From contig AP024878.1 in the NCBI GenBank assembly GCA_024346935.1, positions 186,001 through 250,000 on the forward strand: a stretch of 64,000 nucleotides of DNA, read 5' to 3'. Below the pieces are notes generated by a model that ran no database searches, had not been told where the DNA came from, and worked only from the letters and a program-made list of their open reading frames with translations. A program made the position numbers and the translations under genes. Positions within the stretch are counted from its first letter, which is position 1. Each line of letters starts with the position of its first letter. Positions 7,872 to 19,322 of the stretch are shown here, in pieces. This stretch comes from Vibrio inusitatus (lineage in GTDB: Bacteria > Pseudomonadota > Gammaproteobacteria > Enterobacterales > Vibrionaceae).

Positions 7872-8879
7872 TTAAAGAATATGTCCCTTAATTTCTTCAT
7901 CCTTACGCTCAAGGTAATGAATCGACTTGATGCGACGGATAGTACGGCAACGGCCTCGGATAAGTAGAGTTTCTGTTGTCGCAATATCACCTTGGCGAGT
8001 AATACCTTCAAGAAGGTCGCCTTTAGTGATGCCTGTTGCTGAGAACACAACATTGTCGCTACGTGCCATATCTGACATCTTAAGGATAACGTTCGCTTCA
8101 ACACCCATTTCAGCGCAGCGCTTCAGCTCTTCTTCTCCGTAAATGCGGTTCTCTTCGCTATCGCCTTTAACTTCGTGGCGTGGAAGTAAGCGACCATGCA
8201 TGTCACCATCTAGAGCACGAATTACAGCAGCAGAAACAACACCTTCTGGAGCGCCACCAATGCAATACATCATGTCGACTTCGCTGTCAGGCATACACGT
8301 TAGGATAGACGCAGCAACATCACCATCTGGCACAGCGAATACGCGTACACCCATCGCTTGCATATCGGCAATAACTTGGTCGTGACGAGGCTTAGCTAGA
8401 GTAATTACAGTCAATTCTTGTAGTGATTTACCCAGTGCTTTTGCTACGTTGTTTAGGTTATCTTCTAGCGATACAGCTAAGTCGATTTGACCTTTAGCTT
8501 CAGGACCAACAACCAGCTTCTCCATGTACATGTCAGGTGCTTTTAAGAAGCTACCTTTTTCGCCTGCAGCAAGTACTGCCAATGCATTTGATTGGCCCAT
8601 TGCTGTCATGCGCGTTCCCTCGATAGGGTCAACAGCGATATCTACAGCGTCACCACCAACACCAACGTTTTCACCGATATATAGCATAGGTGCGTCATCT
8701 ATCTCACCTTCGCCAATAACGATCTCACCGCTAATGTCTGTTTTATTCAGTAGGCTACGCATAACTTCAACAGCTGCATTATCTGCTGCGTTTTTGTCTC
8801 CGCGTCCAAGCCATTTGTAACCAGCTAGGGCTGCGCCTTCTGTTACACGAGAAAATGCCATCGCCAAATCGCGCTTCAT
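7872..8879 (-). CDS. glpX: Class II fructose-1,6-bisphosphatase GlpX
   Basis: GlpX hydrolyses fructose 1,6-bisphosphate in gluconeogenesis using a metal-dependent site unrelated in sequence to Fbp. Metal and substrate motifs include GEGEIDDAPMLYIGE, DPIEGT and GAPEGVVSAA. The frame opens further upstream (8894), but the start at 8879 (MKRDLAMAFSRVTE) matches E. coli GlpX and has GGAG eight bases before it; this gives 335 residues. In E. coli glpX belongs to glpFKX next to zapB. Here only the zapB neighbourhood is kept (divergent) and glpF/glpK are absent. Confidence 0.96.
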   Translation of the reverse strand: MKRDLAMAFSRVTEGAALAGYKWLGRGDKNAADNAAVEVMRSLLNKTDISGEIVIGEGEIDDAPMLYIGENVGVGGDAVDIAVDPIEGTRMTAMGQSNALAVLAAGEKGSFLKAPDMYMEKLVVGPEAKGQIDLAVSLEDNLNNVAKALGKSLQELTVITLAKPRHDQVIADMQAMGVRVFAVPDGDVAASILTCMPDSEVDMMYCIGGAPEGVVSAAVIRALDGDMHGRLLPRHEVKGDSEENRIYGEEELKRCAEMGVEANVILKMSDMARSDNVVFSATGITKGDLLEGITRQGDIATTETLLIRGRCRTIRRIKSIHYLERKDEEIKGHIL

Positions 8880-9177
8880 ATCGACTCCAATCAAGAGGGT
8901 TCAAAAAATCGCCGAGATTCTATCATACCTTCACGGTAACGTTTGCTTAATTTGCTCAACTTTAAGCCAGAACCCTGAGGTTTATTGATTTCGTCCCACA
9001 TTTACTAGGTGCAAAAGATAAAGATTGCCTTGGGAGTGTCAAAATTTGATTAGGATCGCTCTTTTTTTGTTCACTTGAACCAGAATTAAATTATTAGGTG
9101 TGTTTATATACATGTGTGTGGGTAGAATGGTTGGGAAGCCAGTCTTTACATATGGATAACGAATTAGGTAGGCCAAG

Positions 9178-9420
9178 ATGTCTTTAGAAGTATTAGAAAA
9201 ACTAGAAGCCAAAGTGCAAACAGCAGTAGATACAATTACTCTGCTGCAAATGGAAGTTGAAGAACTTAGAGAACAAAAGCAACAGCTTGCTAATGAAGCC
9301 GAGCAGTTACGCAACGAAAAAGTTGAAACTGAACAGCGCGCTCATCAAGTTCAAGCTGAGCATGATGCGTGGCAAGAGCGTATTCGCAGCATGCTAGGCA
9401 AAATGGAAGAAGTAGAATAA
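9178..9420 (+). CDS. zapB: Cell division factor ZapB
   Basis: ZapB is a cytoplasmic antiparallel coiled-coil protein that is recruited to the Z ring through ZapA and helps tether the ring to the MatP-bound terminus. The 80 residues form one continuous heptad coiled coil ([20 protein letters not shown] to the end), the same size as E. coli ZapB (81). It is a single-gene unit divergent from glpX with a strong terminator. The 298-bp gap upstream shows nothing I recognise. Confidence 0.93.
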   Translation: MSLEVLEKLEAKVQTAVDTITLLQMEVEELREQKQQLANEAEQLRNEKVETEQRAHQVQAEHDAWQERIRSMLGKMEEVE

Positions 9421-9443
9421 ATTCTACCAAACCATTATTAAAG

Positions 9444-9475
9444 AAACGCCAGCTATTTAGCTGGCGTTTTTGTTT
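9444..9475. terminator. Bidirectional terminator between zapB and envC
   Basis: AAACGCCAGCT-ATTT-AGCTGGCGTTT forms an 11-bp stem with flanking A and T runs, between convergent zapB and envC. Confidence 0.88.
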
Positions 9476-10636
9476 CTAGCGAGTTAACCAAGAACGAGGG
9501 TTTTGGGTTTGGCTGTTACGCCTTAATTCGAAATAGACTGAAGAGCGAGATTGCCCACCGGTATCACCAGCAAGAGCGATTGTTTCACCTGATGTGACTT
9601 TGTCGCCTTCTTTCTTGGTCAGTACTTGGTTGTACCCATATAGGGTCATATCGCCTTTGCCATGATCTAGCAATAGAACTAAGCCATAACCACGTAAGTA
9701 GTCAGCGAATACAACGGTGCCCGGGTAAACTGCTTTCACCGGTTGCTCATATTGAGCGCTGATCACCATGCCCTTCCAATTGACTTGACCGCTTTGTTTA
9801 GTGCCATAGTTGTGCAACACCGACCCTTTAATTGGCCAAGGTAGACGACCTTTTTGTTTGGCTAGTCCGTCCATTGGGACTGAATTACGCTTCGCAGCTT
9901 TTGCTATTTCAGCTTTTAATCTAGCTTCATTGCGTTTGAGCTCATTAAGATAGGCGCTATCTCCAGCAATGCCACGCTTGATTTTCGTGACAGTTGATTT
10001 TCGGCTGGTTTGTGAAGAGCGCAGTTTATTTAATTGATCCGACTGCTGAGAAAGAAGTGTCTCTATTTGCTGCTGCTCTGCAATCAGCTGAAGGTTCTTT
10101 TGCTCTAGCTTGGCATTCGTTTGTTGCAACTCGGTGATGACTTCGGCGCGTTGCTTTGCCAAGTGTTGATAATACTGACTAATGCGATCTTTATCTTGAG
10201 TGCTTTCATGGCTGAGAAAACTCTCTATCTTGGCATTGGTGTGCATCATGTAATATGACTTAACTAATTTCTGCAAGGCAGAGGCTTGAGCTTGAGTCTT
10301 TTCTAGCAGTTCTTGATGTTGCTGATCATAAGCTTTGAGGTTTGCTTCAGAGCGTTTCAGTGAAGTACGCGTTTGCGCTAGATTCTTGCTCGCATTAGCA
10401 ATAGAAAGCTCGTCGCTTTTAAGTCGCTTCTGTAGTTTATCGAGTTCTTTCTGTTGCTGAGAAAGACTTTTCTGCTGGCGAGTTATTTCTCCCTTTACTC
10501 CCTTTAGTTCTTCAGTACTAGCTGAGGCAGGAGTTGAGACAAATATCGAAGATGATAGACATAACAAAACGCCAGCGCACACGACACTGACGTTTTTTCT
10601 ATTCAATAGCTTTGGCTTTTGAGGAATGAGATTCAT
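9476..10636 (-). CDS. envC: Murein hydrolase activator EnvC
   Basis: EnvC is a periplasmic divisome-linked protein that switches on septal amidases; in vibrios its partner is AmiB, encoded at 45853-47523 here. The 386-residue product has a signal peptide ending near PASAS, a long coiled coil at about 40-260 rich in Q, K and L (the FtsEX-contacting part) and a LytM/M23 fold at about 265-386. The LytM domain is degenerate: the metal-binding HxH is replaced (VYFELRR) and the first His/Asp pair is missing, as expected for a non-enzymatic activator. It follows gpmI on the same strand, the same pair as in E. coli. Confidence 0.93.
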   Translation of the reverse strand: MNLIPQKPKLLNRKNVSVVCAGVLLCLSSSIFVSTPASASTEELKGVKGEITRQQKSLSQQQKELDKLQKRLKSDELSIANASKNLAQTRTSLKRSEANLKAYDQQHQELLEKTQAQASALQKLVKSYYMMHTNAKIESFLSHESTQDKDRISQYYQHLAKQRAEVITELQQTNAKLEQKNLQLIAEQQQIETLLSQQSDQLNKLRSSQTSRKSTVTKIKRGIAGDSAYLNELKRNEARLKAEIAKAAKRNSVPMDGLAKQKGRLPWPIKGSVLHNYGTKQSGQVNWKGMVISAQYEQPVKAVYPGTVVFADYLRGYGLVLLLDHGKGDMTLYGYNQVLTKKEGDKVTSGETIALAGDTGGQSRSSVYFELRRNSQTQNPRSWLTR

Positions 10637-10659
10637 CCTAAATCTTTAATCTTGGCTTT

Positions 10660-10687
10660 CGTTGCCACAGCATACACCGTGGCAACG
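10660..10687. repeat. Hairpin in the gpmI-envC gap
   Basis: CGTTGCCAC and GTGGCAACG form a 9-bp perfect inverted repeat between gpmI and envC. No T-run follows on the minus strand, so it is more likely a processing or stability hairpin inside an operon mRNA than a full terminator. Confidence 0.45.
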
Positions 10688-10702
10688 ATTTGATAGCAAA
10701 GA

Positions 10703-12241
10703 TTATTTCAGATTTACGATAACCTGACCAGACATCTCCGCTGGGATTTCCATATCTGATAGCTTAAGCATAGTTGGAGCTAGATCAGATAGCTTACCGT
10801 TTTCTTTGAACTCTAGGTCTTTACCGCCAACGTAGATAAGAGGAACAGGTAAGTTGGTGTGTGCAGTGTGGATGCCGCCTGTTTCAGGGTTAACCATCAT
10901 TTCTGCGTTACCATGGTCAGCTGTGATTAGCATTTGACCATCAACTTCGTTGATTGCATCAACAACGCGACCTAGACACTCATCGAGTGCTTCACTTGCT
11001 TTAACTGCTGCATCATAAACACCAGTGTGGCCTACCATGTCACAGTTAGGGTAGTTACAAACGATAGCGTCATATTTACCAGACTTAATAGCAGCGACTA
11101 GTTTATCAGTCAGTTCTGGTGCGCTCATCTCAGGTTGTAGGTCGTAAGTAGCTACTTTAGGAGAAGCGACTAGTTGACGCTCTTCACCGTCAAACTCGCT
11201 TTCCTTACCGCCATTGAAGAAGAAAGTAACGTGTGCGTATTTCTCAGTTTCAGAGATACGTAGCTGAGTCTTACCTTCTTTAGATAGCCACTCACCGTAA
11301 GTGTTTTCTAGAGATGCTGGTGGGAACGCGCAAAGTAGAGGAATGTCAGCTGCATATTGAGTCAGCATTACAAAGTCCACTGATGGGAATACGTTGCGAG
11401 CAAAGCCATCAAAATTAGGCACGAAGCTACGAGTAATTTCGCGAGCACGGTCAGCACGGTAGTTCATGAAGATAACCGCATCACCGTCAACGATCGCTGC
11501 TGATTCTTCTGAATCAGTTTTGATTTCAGTTGGTTTTACGAATTCATCGTTTTCGTCACGAGCGTAAGCTGCTTCTAGACCTGCTACAGCACTGTCAAAA
11601 GTGAACTCTGACTTAGCTTCTGTTAGCAATTCGTAAGCTTGTTGAACACGATCCCAGTTGTTATCACGATCCATTGCGTAATAGCGACCTACTAGAGAGG
11701 CAACGCGACCTTTACCCAATTTAGCGAATAGCTCTTGGAAGCGCTGTAGAGAACCTTCAGCAGAACGAGGTGGAGTGTCACGCCCGTCTAGGAAGCAGTG
11801 TAAGTAGATTTTTTCAGCGCCGCGCTCAGCCGCCATTTCTACAGCTGCGTAGATATGATCTTCATGGCTGTGAACACCACCTGGAGACATAAGACCCATG
11901 ATATGAACTGCGTTACCAGACTTGACCGCTTTGTCTATTGCGTTCGCAAGAGTTTCGTTTTGTTGGAACTCTTTGTCAGCGATAGATTTAGTGATGCGAG
12001 TTAAGTCTTGATATACAACGCGGCCAGCGCCGATGTTGGTGTGACCTACTTCAGAGTTACCCATTTGGCCGTCTGGTAGACCTACATCCATGCCTGAGGC
12101 AGAGATTAGAGTGTTTGGTTGGTTTGCAATTAGACCGTCAAGGATAGGAGTCTTTGCGTTTGCGATTGCGTTGTCTTGTTTATCTTCGCGGTATCCGTAA
12201 CCGTCAAGGATCACTAGAGCCATAGGCTTCTTAGCTGACAT
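10703..12241 (-). CDS. gpmI: 2,3-bisphosphoglycerate-independent phosphoglycerate mutase
   Basis: GpmI interconverts 3- and 2-phosphoglycerate with a Mn-dependent alkaline-phosphatase-like fold. The 512-residue protein shows the first metal site ILDGYG, the phospho-acceptor Ser63 in [16 protein letters not shown], the HSHEDH motif, the substrate loop DGRDTPPRS, and the C-terminal metal residues in [12 protein letters not shown] and [14 protein letters not shown] ribosome site lies 8 bases before the ATG. Pathway partners pfkA and tpiA are in the same window but in other units. Confidence 0.97.
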   Translation of the reverse strand: MSAKKPMALVILDGYGYREDKQDNAIANAKTPILDGLIANQPNTLISASGMDVGLPDGQMGNSEVGHTNIGAGRVVYQDLTRITKSIADKEFQQNETLANAIDKAVKSGNAVHIMGLMSPGGVHSHEDHIYAAVEMAAERGAEKIYLHCFLDGRDTPPRSAEGSLQRFQELFAKLGKGRVASLVGRYYAMDRDNNWDRVQQAYELLTEAKSEFTFDSAVAGLEAAYARDENDEFVKPTEIKTDSEESAAIVDGDAVIFMNYRADRAREITRSFVPNFDGFARNVFPSVDFVMLTQYAADIPLLCAFPPASLENTYGEWLSKEGKTQLRISETEKYAHVTFFFNGGKESEFDGEERQLVASPKVATYDLQPEMSAPELTDKLVAAIKSGKYDAIVCNYPNCDMVGHTGVYDAAVKASEALDECLGRVVDAINEVDGQMLITADHGNAEMMVNPETGGIHTAHTNLPVPLIYVGGKDLEFKENGKLSDLAPTMLKLSDMEIPAEMSGQVIVNLK

Positions 12242-12597
12242 AGTTTGGCCTCGTTTTAATTTTCAGTAGCTTTAATTAGCGTAATTTTACTACAGAATAC
12301 CCTAATTGATGCCGTTTAAGATCAAATTAATTTATCGATCCCGGCTTTGAATTGGGCAGTAAGATTGAAATCTATACAATATGAGTAACTAAATTTCAAA
12401 AAAGGTTTGGATTTACGATCATTTAGGTTGCATTCAGGTTTCAATATTAGAACCTTTGCGTGAATAGTGCCGTATTCGTGATCTAGGTTTCCTTTTTAAA
12501 AAGCGATCATCTTAGGCTCTGTCTCGCATCCTGCGCCTGTGATGGTATACTGCGCGTTAAAATTTTCGCTTTATGATTTAAAAAAGAGTATCCGACG
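12242..12597 (+). promoter_or_regulatory. 356-bp gap with an extended -10 promoter for yibN
   Basis: Between divergent gpmI and yibN. The sequence TGG-TATACT at 12543-12551 is an extended -10 (TGn plus TATACT), giving a start near 12558 and a leader of about 40 nt before the yibN ATG. No clear -35 is seen, as is common with extended -10 promoters. Nothing else is recognised in the gap. Confidence 0.5.
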
Positions 12598-13068
12598 ATG
12601 CAAGAAATTTTCGATTTCGTTCAGCAGAACATGATTCTGTCTGTAGTTTGGGCTGGTCTTATTGTGGCCTTAGTGATGAATATCATCAAGTCGTCTACTG
12701 CAGAGTATAAAGAAGTTGATACTCAGGCTATGACACTACTAATCAACCGTGAAGGCGGTGTGGTTGTGGACGTTCGTACCAAGGATGAGTTCAAAAAAGG
12801 GCATATTACTGATTCAGTTCACATTTTGCCTTCAGAGATCAAAGACGGTTCTTTTGGATCGCTTGAAAACAAGAAAAGCGACCCAATCATTGTTGTATGT
12901 AAGACAGGTCAAACTGCAGTCGACAATGCAAACCTGTTAGCTAAAGCTGGTTTTGAAAAAGTGTTCGTACTGAAACACGGCTTAACTTCTTGGAGCGATG
13001 CAAATCTGCCTCTAGTACGTGCTAAAAAAGAGCCACGTAAGAAAAAGCAGAAAGCGCTGACTGAATAA
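12598..13068 (+). CDS. yibN: Membrane-anchored rhodanese-like protein YibN
   Basis: The 156-residue product has an N-terminal membrane helix (about 10-30) and a cytoplasmic rhodanese domain (about 40-140) with VVVDVRTKDEFKKGHI. The active-site Cys101 lies in IVVCKTGQTA, so it could have sulfurtransferase activity; as I recall, E. coli YibN lacks a cysteine there. The C-terminus is strongly basic (KKEPRKKKQK). It heads a unit with secB, as in E. coli, but the glutaredoxin gene grxC that sits between them there is absent here. Confidence 0.85.
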   Translation: MQEIFDFVQQNMILSVVWAGLIVALVMNIIKSSTAEYKEVDTQAMTLLINREGGVVVDVRTKDEFKKGHITDSVHILPSEIKDGSFGSLENKKSDPIIVVCKTGQTAVDNANLLAKAGFEKVFVLKHGLTSWSDANLPLVRAKKEPRKKKQKALTE

Positions 13069-13134
13069 TGTAATGATTGAATGCGATAATTCGTATCCAT
13101 CACAGAAATAGACAAATTTTAAGGAATAAAAATA

Positions 13135-13611
13135 ATGACTGATGCAGCAGCAACTCAGGCTCCACAACAGAACTTCACTATCCAACGCATCTTCTTGAAA
13201 GATCTTTCTTTTGAAGCACCAAGCTCTCCGGCAATGTTTCAAAAAGAGTGGCAACCAGATGTAAATCTTGACCTAGACACTAAAAGTGCTCAACTAGGCG
13301 AAGGCGTATACGAAGTAGTTCTTCGTCTTACTGTGACAGTTAAGAATGCTGACGAAACAGCTTTCCTATGTGAAATTCAACAAGCGGGTATCTTCTCTGC
13401 GGAGAAAATGGAGCAAGGCCAACTAGCGCATTGCCTAGGTGCATTCTGCCCTAACATCCTATTCCCATATGCTCGTGAAACTATCTCAAGCCTAGTAGTT
13501 AAAGGTACGTTCCCTCAACTAAACCTTGCGCCAGTTAACTTTGATGCATTGTTCATGAACTACCTACAAAGCCAACAGCAGCAAGAGCAGCAACCTCAAG
13601 CTGACGCTTAA
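13135..13611 (+). CDS. secB: Protein-export chaperone SecB
   Basis: SecB is a cytoplasmic homotetrameric chaperone that keeps preproteins unfolded and hands them to SecA. The 158-residue sequence carries the family pattern [19 protein letters not shown] at 13-31, the acidic SecA-contact region, [10 protein letters not shown], and the conserved [11 protein letters not shown] near the end. The tail is rich in Gln. A good AAGGA site precedes the ATG. A large hairpin terminator follows, so gpsA-cysE may have a separate promoter. Confidence 0.97.
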   Translation: MTDAAATQAPQQNFTIQRIFLKDLSFEAPSSPAMFQKEWQPDVNLDLDTKSAQLGEGVYEVVLRLTVTVKNADETAFLCEIQQAGIFSAEKMEQGQLAHCLGAFCPNILFPYARETISSLVVKGTFPQLNLAPVNFDALFMNYLQSQQQQEQQPQADA

Positions 13612-13656
13612 TTAAACGACAAACTCAATCATCTTTGATTGAATTTATCGGCAAAT

Positions 13657-13702
13657 AAAAATGCACACTGCATCTAATTATCTGATGCGCTGTGCATTTT
13701 TT
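13657..13702 (+). terminator. Two-part terminator after secB
   Basis: AAAATGCACA and TGTGCATTTT form the outer stem; inside it GCATC and GATGC pair around TAATTATCT. A T-run follows. A smaller CAATCA/TGATTG hairpin lies just upstream (13626-13641). Confidence 0.75.
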
Positions 13703-13782
13703 ATTTATACTATCTTTCAAGATCAGTAGCCTTTTCAAAATAAAGCTACTAGACCCTCTATAACGCATGAATGGATTGAAAT

Positions 13783-14808
13783 ATGGCAGCATCAAATTGT
13801 GACCTAAAAGATGTATCAATGACGGTAATTGGTGCAGGCTCTTATGGCACCTCACTCGCGATCTCTCTAGCACGTAATGGTGCGAAAGTTGTCATCTGGG
13901 GTCATGAAAAAGAGCATATGCAGCAACTTCAAACAGACAGAATGAACAAAGAGTTCCTGCCAGACATTCCTTTTCCTGATTCGTTGATTGTTGAGTGCGA
14001 CCTTGAGAAAGCGGTTGCGGCGAGCCGAGACTTGTTAGTAGTAGTGCCAAGCCATGTGTTTGGTATTGTGCTTAATAGCCTAAAACCCTATTTAAAAACG
14101 GACAGCCGTATCTGCTGGGCAACTAAAGGCCTAGAGCCAGAAACTGGCCGTTTATTGAAAGATGTCGCTCAAGACAAGCTAGGCAATGATTATCCATTGG
14201 CTGTGTTATCAGGCCCTACCTTTGCCAAAGAGCTTGCTATGGGGATGCCAACCGCTATTGCGGTAGCGTCATCGGATCCAAGCTTCGCTACTGAGTTGCA
14301 AGAGAAGATCCACTGCAGTAAATCATTCCGTGTATACGCAAATGATGACTTTATTGGTATGCAACTTGGCGGAGCGGTGAAGAATGTTATTGCGATTGGC
14401 GCGGGTATGTCTGATGGTATTGGCTTTGGTGCCAATGCTCGCACTGCATTGATCACACGTGGCCTTGCTGAAATGACGCGCTTAGGTGCGGCTCTAGGTG
14501 CAAAACCAGAGACCTTTATGGGAATGGCGGGACTAGGTGATTTAGTTCTGACTTGTACAGATAATCAGTCGCGAAATCGCCGTTTTGGACTAGCGTTAGG
14601 TAAAGGCCAAGACGTAGATACAGCCCAACAAGAGATTGGTCAGGTTGTAGAGGGCTATCGAAATACTAAAGAAGTATGGATGCTTGCGGGTCGCGAAGGG
14701 GTTGAAATGCCAATTGTCGACCAAATCTATCAAGTTCTTTATCAAGGTAAAGATGCGCGAGAAGCCGCTCAAGACCTACTGGCTCGCGACAAGAAAGCAG
14801 AACGATAA
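13783..14808 (+). CDS. gpsA: NAD(P)-dependent glycerol-3-phosphate dehydrogenase
   Basis: GpsA reduces dihydroxyacetone phosphate to sn-glycerol 3-phosphate, the backbone for phospholipids. The dinucleotide-binding motif [12 protein letters not shown] starts near residue 15, after a slightly longer N-terminus than in E. coli. The active-site Lys lies in [13 protein letters not shown], with [13 protein letters not shown] and [10 protein letters not shown] further on. The length of 341 is normal. It is followed 25 bp later by cysE on the same strand, the conserved gpsA-cysE pair. Confidence 0.97.
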   Translation: MAASNCDLKDVSMTVIGAGSYGTSLAISLARNGAKVVIWGHEKEHMQQLQTDRMNKEFLPDIPFPDSLIVECDLEKAVAASRDLLVVVPSHVFGIVLNSLKPYLKTDSRICWATKGLEPETGRLLKDVAQDKLGNDYPLAVLSGPTFAKELAMGMPTAIAVASSDPSFATELQEKIHCSKSFRVYANDDFIGMQLGGAVKNVIAIGAGMSDGIGFGANARTALITRGLAEMTRLGAALGAKPETFMGMAGLGDLVLTCTDNQSRNRRFGLALGKGQDVDTAQQEIGQVVEGYRNTKEVWMLAGREGVEMPIVDQIYQVLYQGKDAREAAQDLLARDKKAER

Positions 14809-14833
14809 TAGTTAATTACAAAGGATTTTTTTG

Positions 14834-15655
14834 ATGGATAGGTGTGAATCTAATTCGGTGTGGGAATGCATCGTTAAAGAGGCTAGAGAGCAAGCTGATC
14901 AAGAGCCGATGCTGGCCAGTTTTTATCACGCGACCATCATCAATCACGATAGCTTCGCTGCAGCGCTTAGCTATATCCTAGCGAATAAACTTAAGACTGC
15001 ATCCATGCCAGCTATGGGCGTTCGTGATGTTATAGAAGAGGCGCTTGCCGCCGACCCTAGTATTACGGATTCAGCTGCTTGCGATATTTGCGCAACGGTA
15101 AACCGTGATCCTGCTGTCGCAATGTACTCAGCGCCTTTGTTGTACTTAAAAGGTTACCATGCATTGCAAGGTTATCGTATTGCCAACTGGCTATGGAAAC
15201 AGGGCAGAAAGGCACTAGCAACGTATTTGCAGAATCAGATCTCTGTTGCTTGCCAAGTGGATATCCATCCTGCAGCTAAAATCGGTAAAGCCATCATGCT
15301 TGACCATGCTACTGGAATCGTCATAGGCGAGACCGCTGTAGTAGAGGATGATGTCTCTATTTTGCAGGATGTCACCTTAGGCGGTACAGGTAAAGAAACT
15401 GGTGATCGACATCCTAAAATTCGCGAAGGGGTAATGATTGGAGCTGGTGCTAAAGTCTTGGGTAATATTGAGGTAGGCGAGGGTGCTAAGATTGGTTCGT
15501 GCTCTGTAGTACTTCAACCTGTAGCTCCACATACTACGGTGGCGGGCGTACCAGCAAAAGTAACTGGTAAGCCTAAATCAGATAAACCTTCAGAAGATAT
15601 GGACCAAAATTTTAATGGTCGTTCTCAGAGCTTTATTGGTGGCGATGGTATCTAG
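14834..15655 (+). CDS. cysE: Serine O-acetyltransferase
   Basis: CysE acetylates L-serine with acetyl-CoA, the first step of cysteine synthesis; it is normally feedback-inhibited by cysteine. The N-terminal helical domain (about 1-140) is followed by a left-handed parallel beta-helix of hexapeptide repeats (VDIHPAAKIGKAIMLDHATG, then VVEDDVSIL and VMIGAGAKVLGNIEVG). The catalytic His and Asp are in LDHATGIVIGE. The ATG at 14834 is preferred over a TTG directly before it; AAGGA lies 9 bases upstream. The product has 273 residues, as in E. coli. Confidence 0.96.
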   Translation: MDRCESNSVWECIVKEAREQADQEPMLASFYHATIINHDSFAAALSYILANKLKTASMPAMGVRDVIEEALAADPSITDSAACDICATVNRDPAVAMYSAPLLYLKGYHALQGYRIANWLWKQGRKALATYLQNQISVACQVDIHPAAKIGKAIMLDHATGIVIGETAVVEDDVSILQDVTLGGTGKETGDRHPKIREGVMIGAGAKVLGNIEVGEGAKIGSCSVVLQPVAPHTTVAGVPAKVTGKPKSDKPSEDMDQNFNGRSQSFIGGDGI

Positions 15656-15686
15656 CTTTCAGCCTAGCATTGATAAGTTATTAATA

Positions 15687-15716
15687 ATAAGCTCAGCTTG
15701 CGGCTGAGCTTATTTC
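15687..15716. terminator. Terminator shared by cysE and the MATE gene
   Basis: AATAAGCTCAGC and GCTGAGCTTATT pair around TTGCG. The stop codon of the convergent MATE gene (15693-15695) lies inside the left arm, so the MATE coding end is part of the hairpin. Confidence 0.75.
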
Positions 15717-17048
15717 GTTTAGGGTGTCTCGACGAAGTATTAGTGCATACAAATACCCCAAAATCCCCCCTAAAACATTCCCGATTGCTACTCCCATGAA
15801 TAACCCTGTAATTCCAAACCACTGGCTGCCGAGCCAAGCACATGGCAAGGTAAAAATGAACAGGCGCAAGCAACTCCAAACAAATGCCAGCATAGGTTTG
15901 TGCATCGCATTCAAGCTGCTCACTAGCAACATAATGATTCCTTGAAATCCATAGCTAATTGGCACGCAAACTAAGTACAACCATAGCAAATGACGCACGT
16001 TCTCTTCCTGACTAAATAGGCTGGCGAAGGGGACACTAAGTGGCACCATCATAATAAAAATGAGCAATTGAAATAAGATTGAAAAGCGCATGCACATGAA
16101 CAGAGCTTTGAAGCTACGCTCATGATTATTCGCGCCTAAGTTCTGAGCCATAAACGGAGTGAGCACCGAGGTAAGAGCCATTAATACGATCAACAGTAAT
16201 GATTCTATACGCTGTGCCGCACCATACGCTGCGACAGCAGCGGTACCATGGCTCGCGAGTATCATCATTAAAATGGCGGCACTTAGTGGATTTAATGCGT
16301 TGGACAGAGCGGCAGGAGTACCGATCTGAAGAATGCTTTTCCAATCGCTAAGTAATTGCATTGGCTTTGGTATAGCAAGCAATTTCACTCGAACAACTAG
16401 AAAATAGAACGCACCAATCAAAGCGGCAAACCAACTGATACCACTAGCAATAGCCGCCCCTTGGATACCTAATTCAGGAAATGGTCCGATACCAAATATC
16501 AACAATGGGTCCAATACGCCATTCACCACACCAGCACTAATCATAATCTTGGCAGGAGTCTTAGTATCACCACATGCTCTGATGGCCGCATTACCACTCA
16601 TGGGAATAACCAGAAGTGGCACGGTTAGATACCACACGAACATGTATTGGTCGATCAGTGGTAGTAGTTTTGGTTCAGCCCCAAGCAGAGTAAATAATGG
16701 CTCTATAGTCTGCAGTCCGATGAATGAAGCGACACTAACGAGGACGATAGCGAGCAAAATACCATGACTAGAAAACCGAGCGGCTTGCTCTGGTTGGTTT
16801 TGACCTAAGAAGCGACCTACATGGGTCGATAACCCCATACCAATACCCATAGTGATACAGTTCATGGCGAAAGTGACAGGGAAGGTGAAACTGATGGCAG
16901 CGAGCGCATCGGTTCCTAGCAGTGAGATAAAGAAGGTATCAACGAGGTTGAACATCAAGATAGCCACAATACCTAGCACCATAGGCAGCGTCATTTCGCG
17001 CAAAACCTTGTTGATAGGAGCGGTTAAAAGGCCGTGTTTATCTTGCAT
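15693..17048 (-). CDS. MATE-family multidrug/Na+ (or H+) antiporter
   Basis: An integral membrane protein with about 12 hydrophobic helices arranged as two related halves, typical of the MATE (NorM/DinF/VmrA-like) efflux family. MATE hallmarks visible are MVLGIVAILMFNLVDTFFIS at the start, then ALAAISFTFPV, and a second-half copy beginning QIGTPAALSNALNPLSAAI. The frame extends 17 codons further (17099), but the start at 17048 (MQDKHGLLTAPINKVLREM) fits the family better; neither has a strong ribosome site. The product has about 451 residues. The ion and drugs used cannot be told from sequence. Confidence 0.85.
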   Translation of the reverse strand: MQDKHGLLTAPINKVLREMTLPMVLGIVAILMFNLVDTFFISLLGTDALAAISFTFPVTFAMNCITMGIGMGLSTHVGRFLGQNQPEQAARFSSHGILLAIVLVSVASFIGLQTIEPLFTLLGAEPKLLPLIDQYMFVWYLTVPLLVIPMSGNAAIRACGDTKTPAKIMISAGVVNGVLDPLLIFGIGPFPELGIQGAAIASGISWFAALIGAFYFLVVRVKLLAIPKPMQLLSDWKSILQIGTPAALSNALNPLSAAILMMILASHGTAAVAAYGAAQRIESLLLIVLMALTSVLTPFMAQNLGANNHERSFKALFMCMRFSILFQLLIFIMMVPLSVPFASLFSQEENVRHLLWLYLVCVPISYGFQGIIMLLVSSLNAMHKPMLAFVWSCLRLFIFTLPCAWLGSQWFGITGLFMGVAIGNVLGGILGYLYALILRRDTLNEISSAAS

Positions 17049-17180
17049 GGAGACTCTGTCTTTCTGATTGGGCGTTAAGAATACCTTGTTCCAAGACATT
17101 CAACCAGAGAAGCAAGGTTCTGCCCAAGCAAGCTAAGTGCACACTTATATGAAGTTTTTATAAAAAACTCATCTCTCACC

Positions 17181-17209
17181 CTTGGGATCATAGGGATTGT
17201 CCCCAACAT
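17181..17209 (+). promoter_or_regulatory. Sigma-32 (RpoH) heat-shock promoter of groESL
   Basis: CTTGGGA (-35 type) and CCCCAACAT (-10 type) are separated by 13 bp, close to the RpoH consensus CTTGAAA and CCCCATNT. They lie about 65 bp before groES. No CIRCE inverted repeat is present, so HrcA control is unlikely. Confidence 0.75.
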
Positions 17210-17271
17210 ATTCTTCACTAGCCAATAAACGGCAATCATTTGTTAGAAACATTATTTAGGAGAATCAATCG

Positions 17272-17562
17272 ATGAATATCCGTCCATTACATGATCGAGT
17301 TATCGTTGAGCGTCAAGAAGTTGAATCAAAATCTGCTGGCGGCATCGTGTTAACTGGTTCTGCTGCTGAGAAATCTACTCGCGGTAAAATCCTTGCTGTC
17401 GGTAAAGGTCGCATTCTAGAGAACGGCACTGTTCAACCTCTAGACGTTCAAGTTGGTGACACAGTGATCTTCGCAGAAGGCTACGGCACTAAGACAGAAA
17501 AGATTGATGGCAAAGAAGTTCTTATCATGTCTGAAAATGACATCATGGCAATTGTTGAATAA
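17272..17562 (+). CDS. groES: Co-chaperonin GroES
   Basis: GroES forms the heptameric lid of the GroEL folding chamber. The 96-residue sequence begins [18 protein letters not shown] and includes the mobile loop [19 protein letters not shown] that docks to GroEL. AGGAG lies just before the ATG. It is followed 59 bp later by groEL in the standard groESL operon under a heat-shock promoter. Confidence 0.98.
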   Translation: MNIRPLHDRVIVERQEVESKSAGGIVLTGSAAEKSTRGKILAVGKGRILENGTVQPLDVQVGDTVIFAEGYGTKTEKIDGKEVLIMSENDIMAIVE

Positions 17563-17618
17563 GTAACCATTCTCTGAATCAACAACTAAAAATAAAATCG
17601 AATTTAGAAAGGAATTAA

Positions 17619-19268
<1,650 letters not shown>

Positions 19269-19291
19269 TCACATCAAATACCTATAAATAG

Positions 19292-19322
19292 AAAACGAGA
19301 GCTTAGGCTCTCGTTTTTTTTT
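19292..19322 (+). terminator. Terminator of groESL
   Basis: AAAACGAGAGC-TTAG-GCTCTCGTTTT with nine or more T residues following. Confidence 0.9.

Noticed and set aside
9039..9314. 91-codon minus-strand frame over the zapB start
   Set aside because: Most of it is antisense to zapB; Ser/Cys-rich composition is typical of a shadow frame.
17100..17271. CIRCE element for HrcA control of groESL
   Set aside because: No TTAGCACTC/GAGTGCTAA inverted repeat is present; the sigma-32-type promoter explains the heat-shock control.
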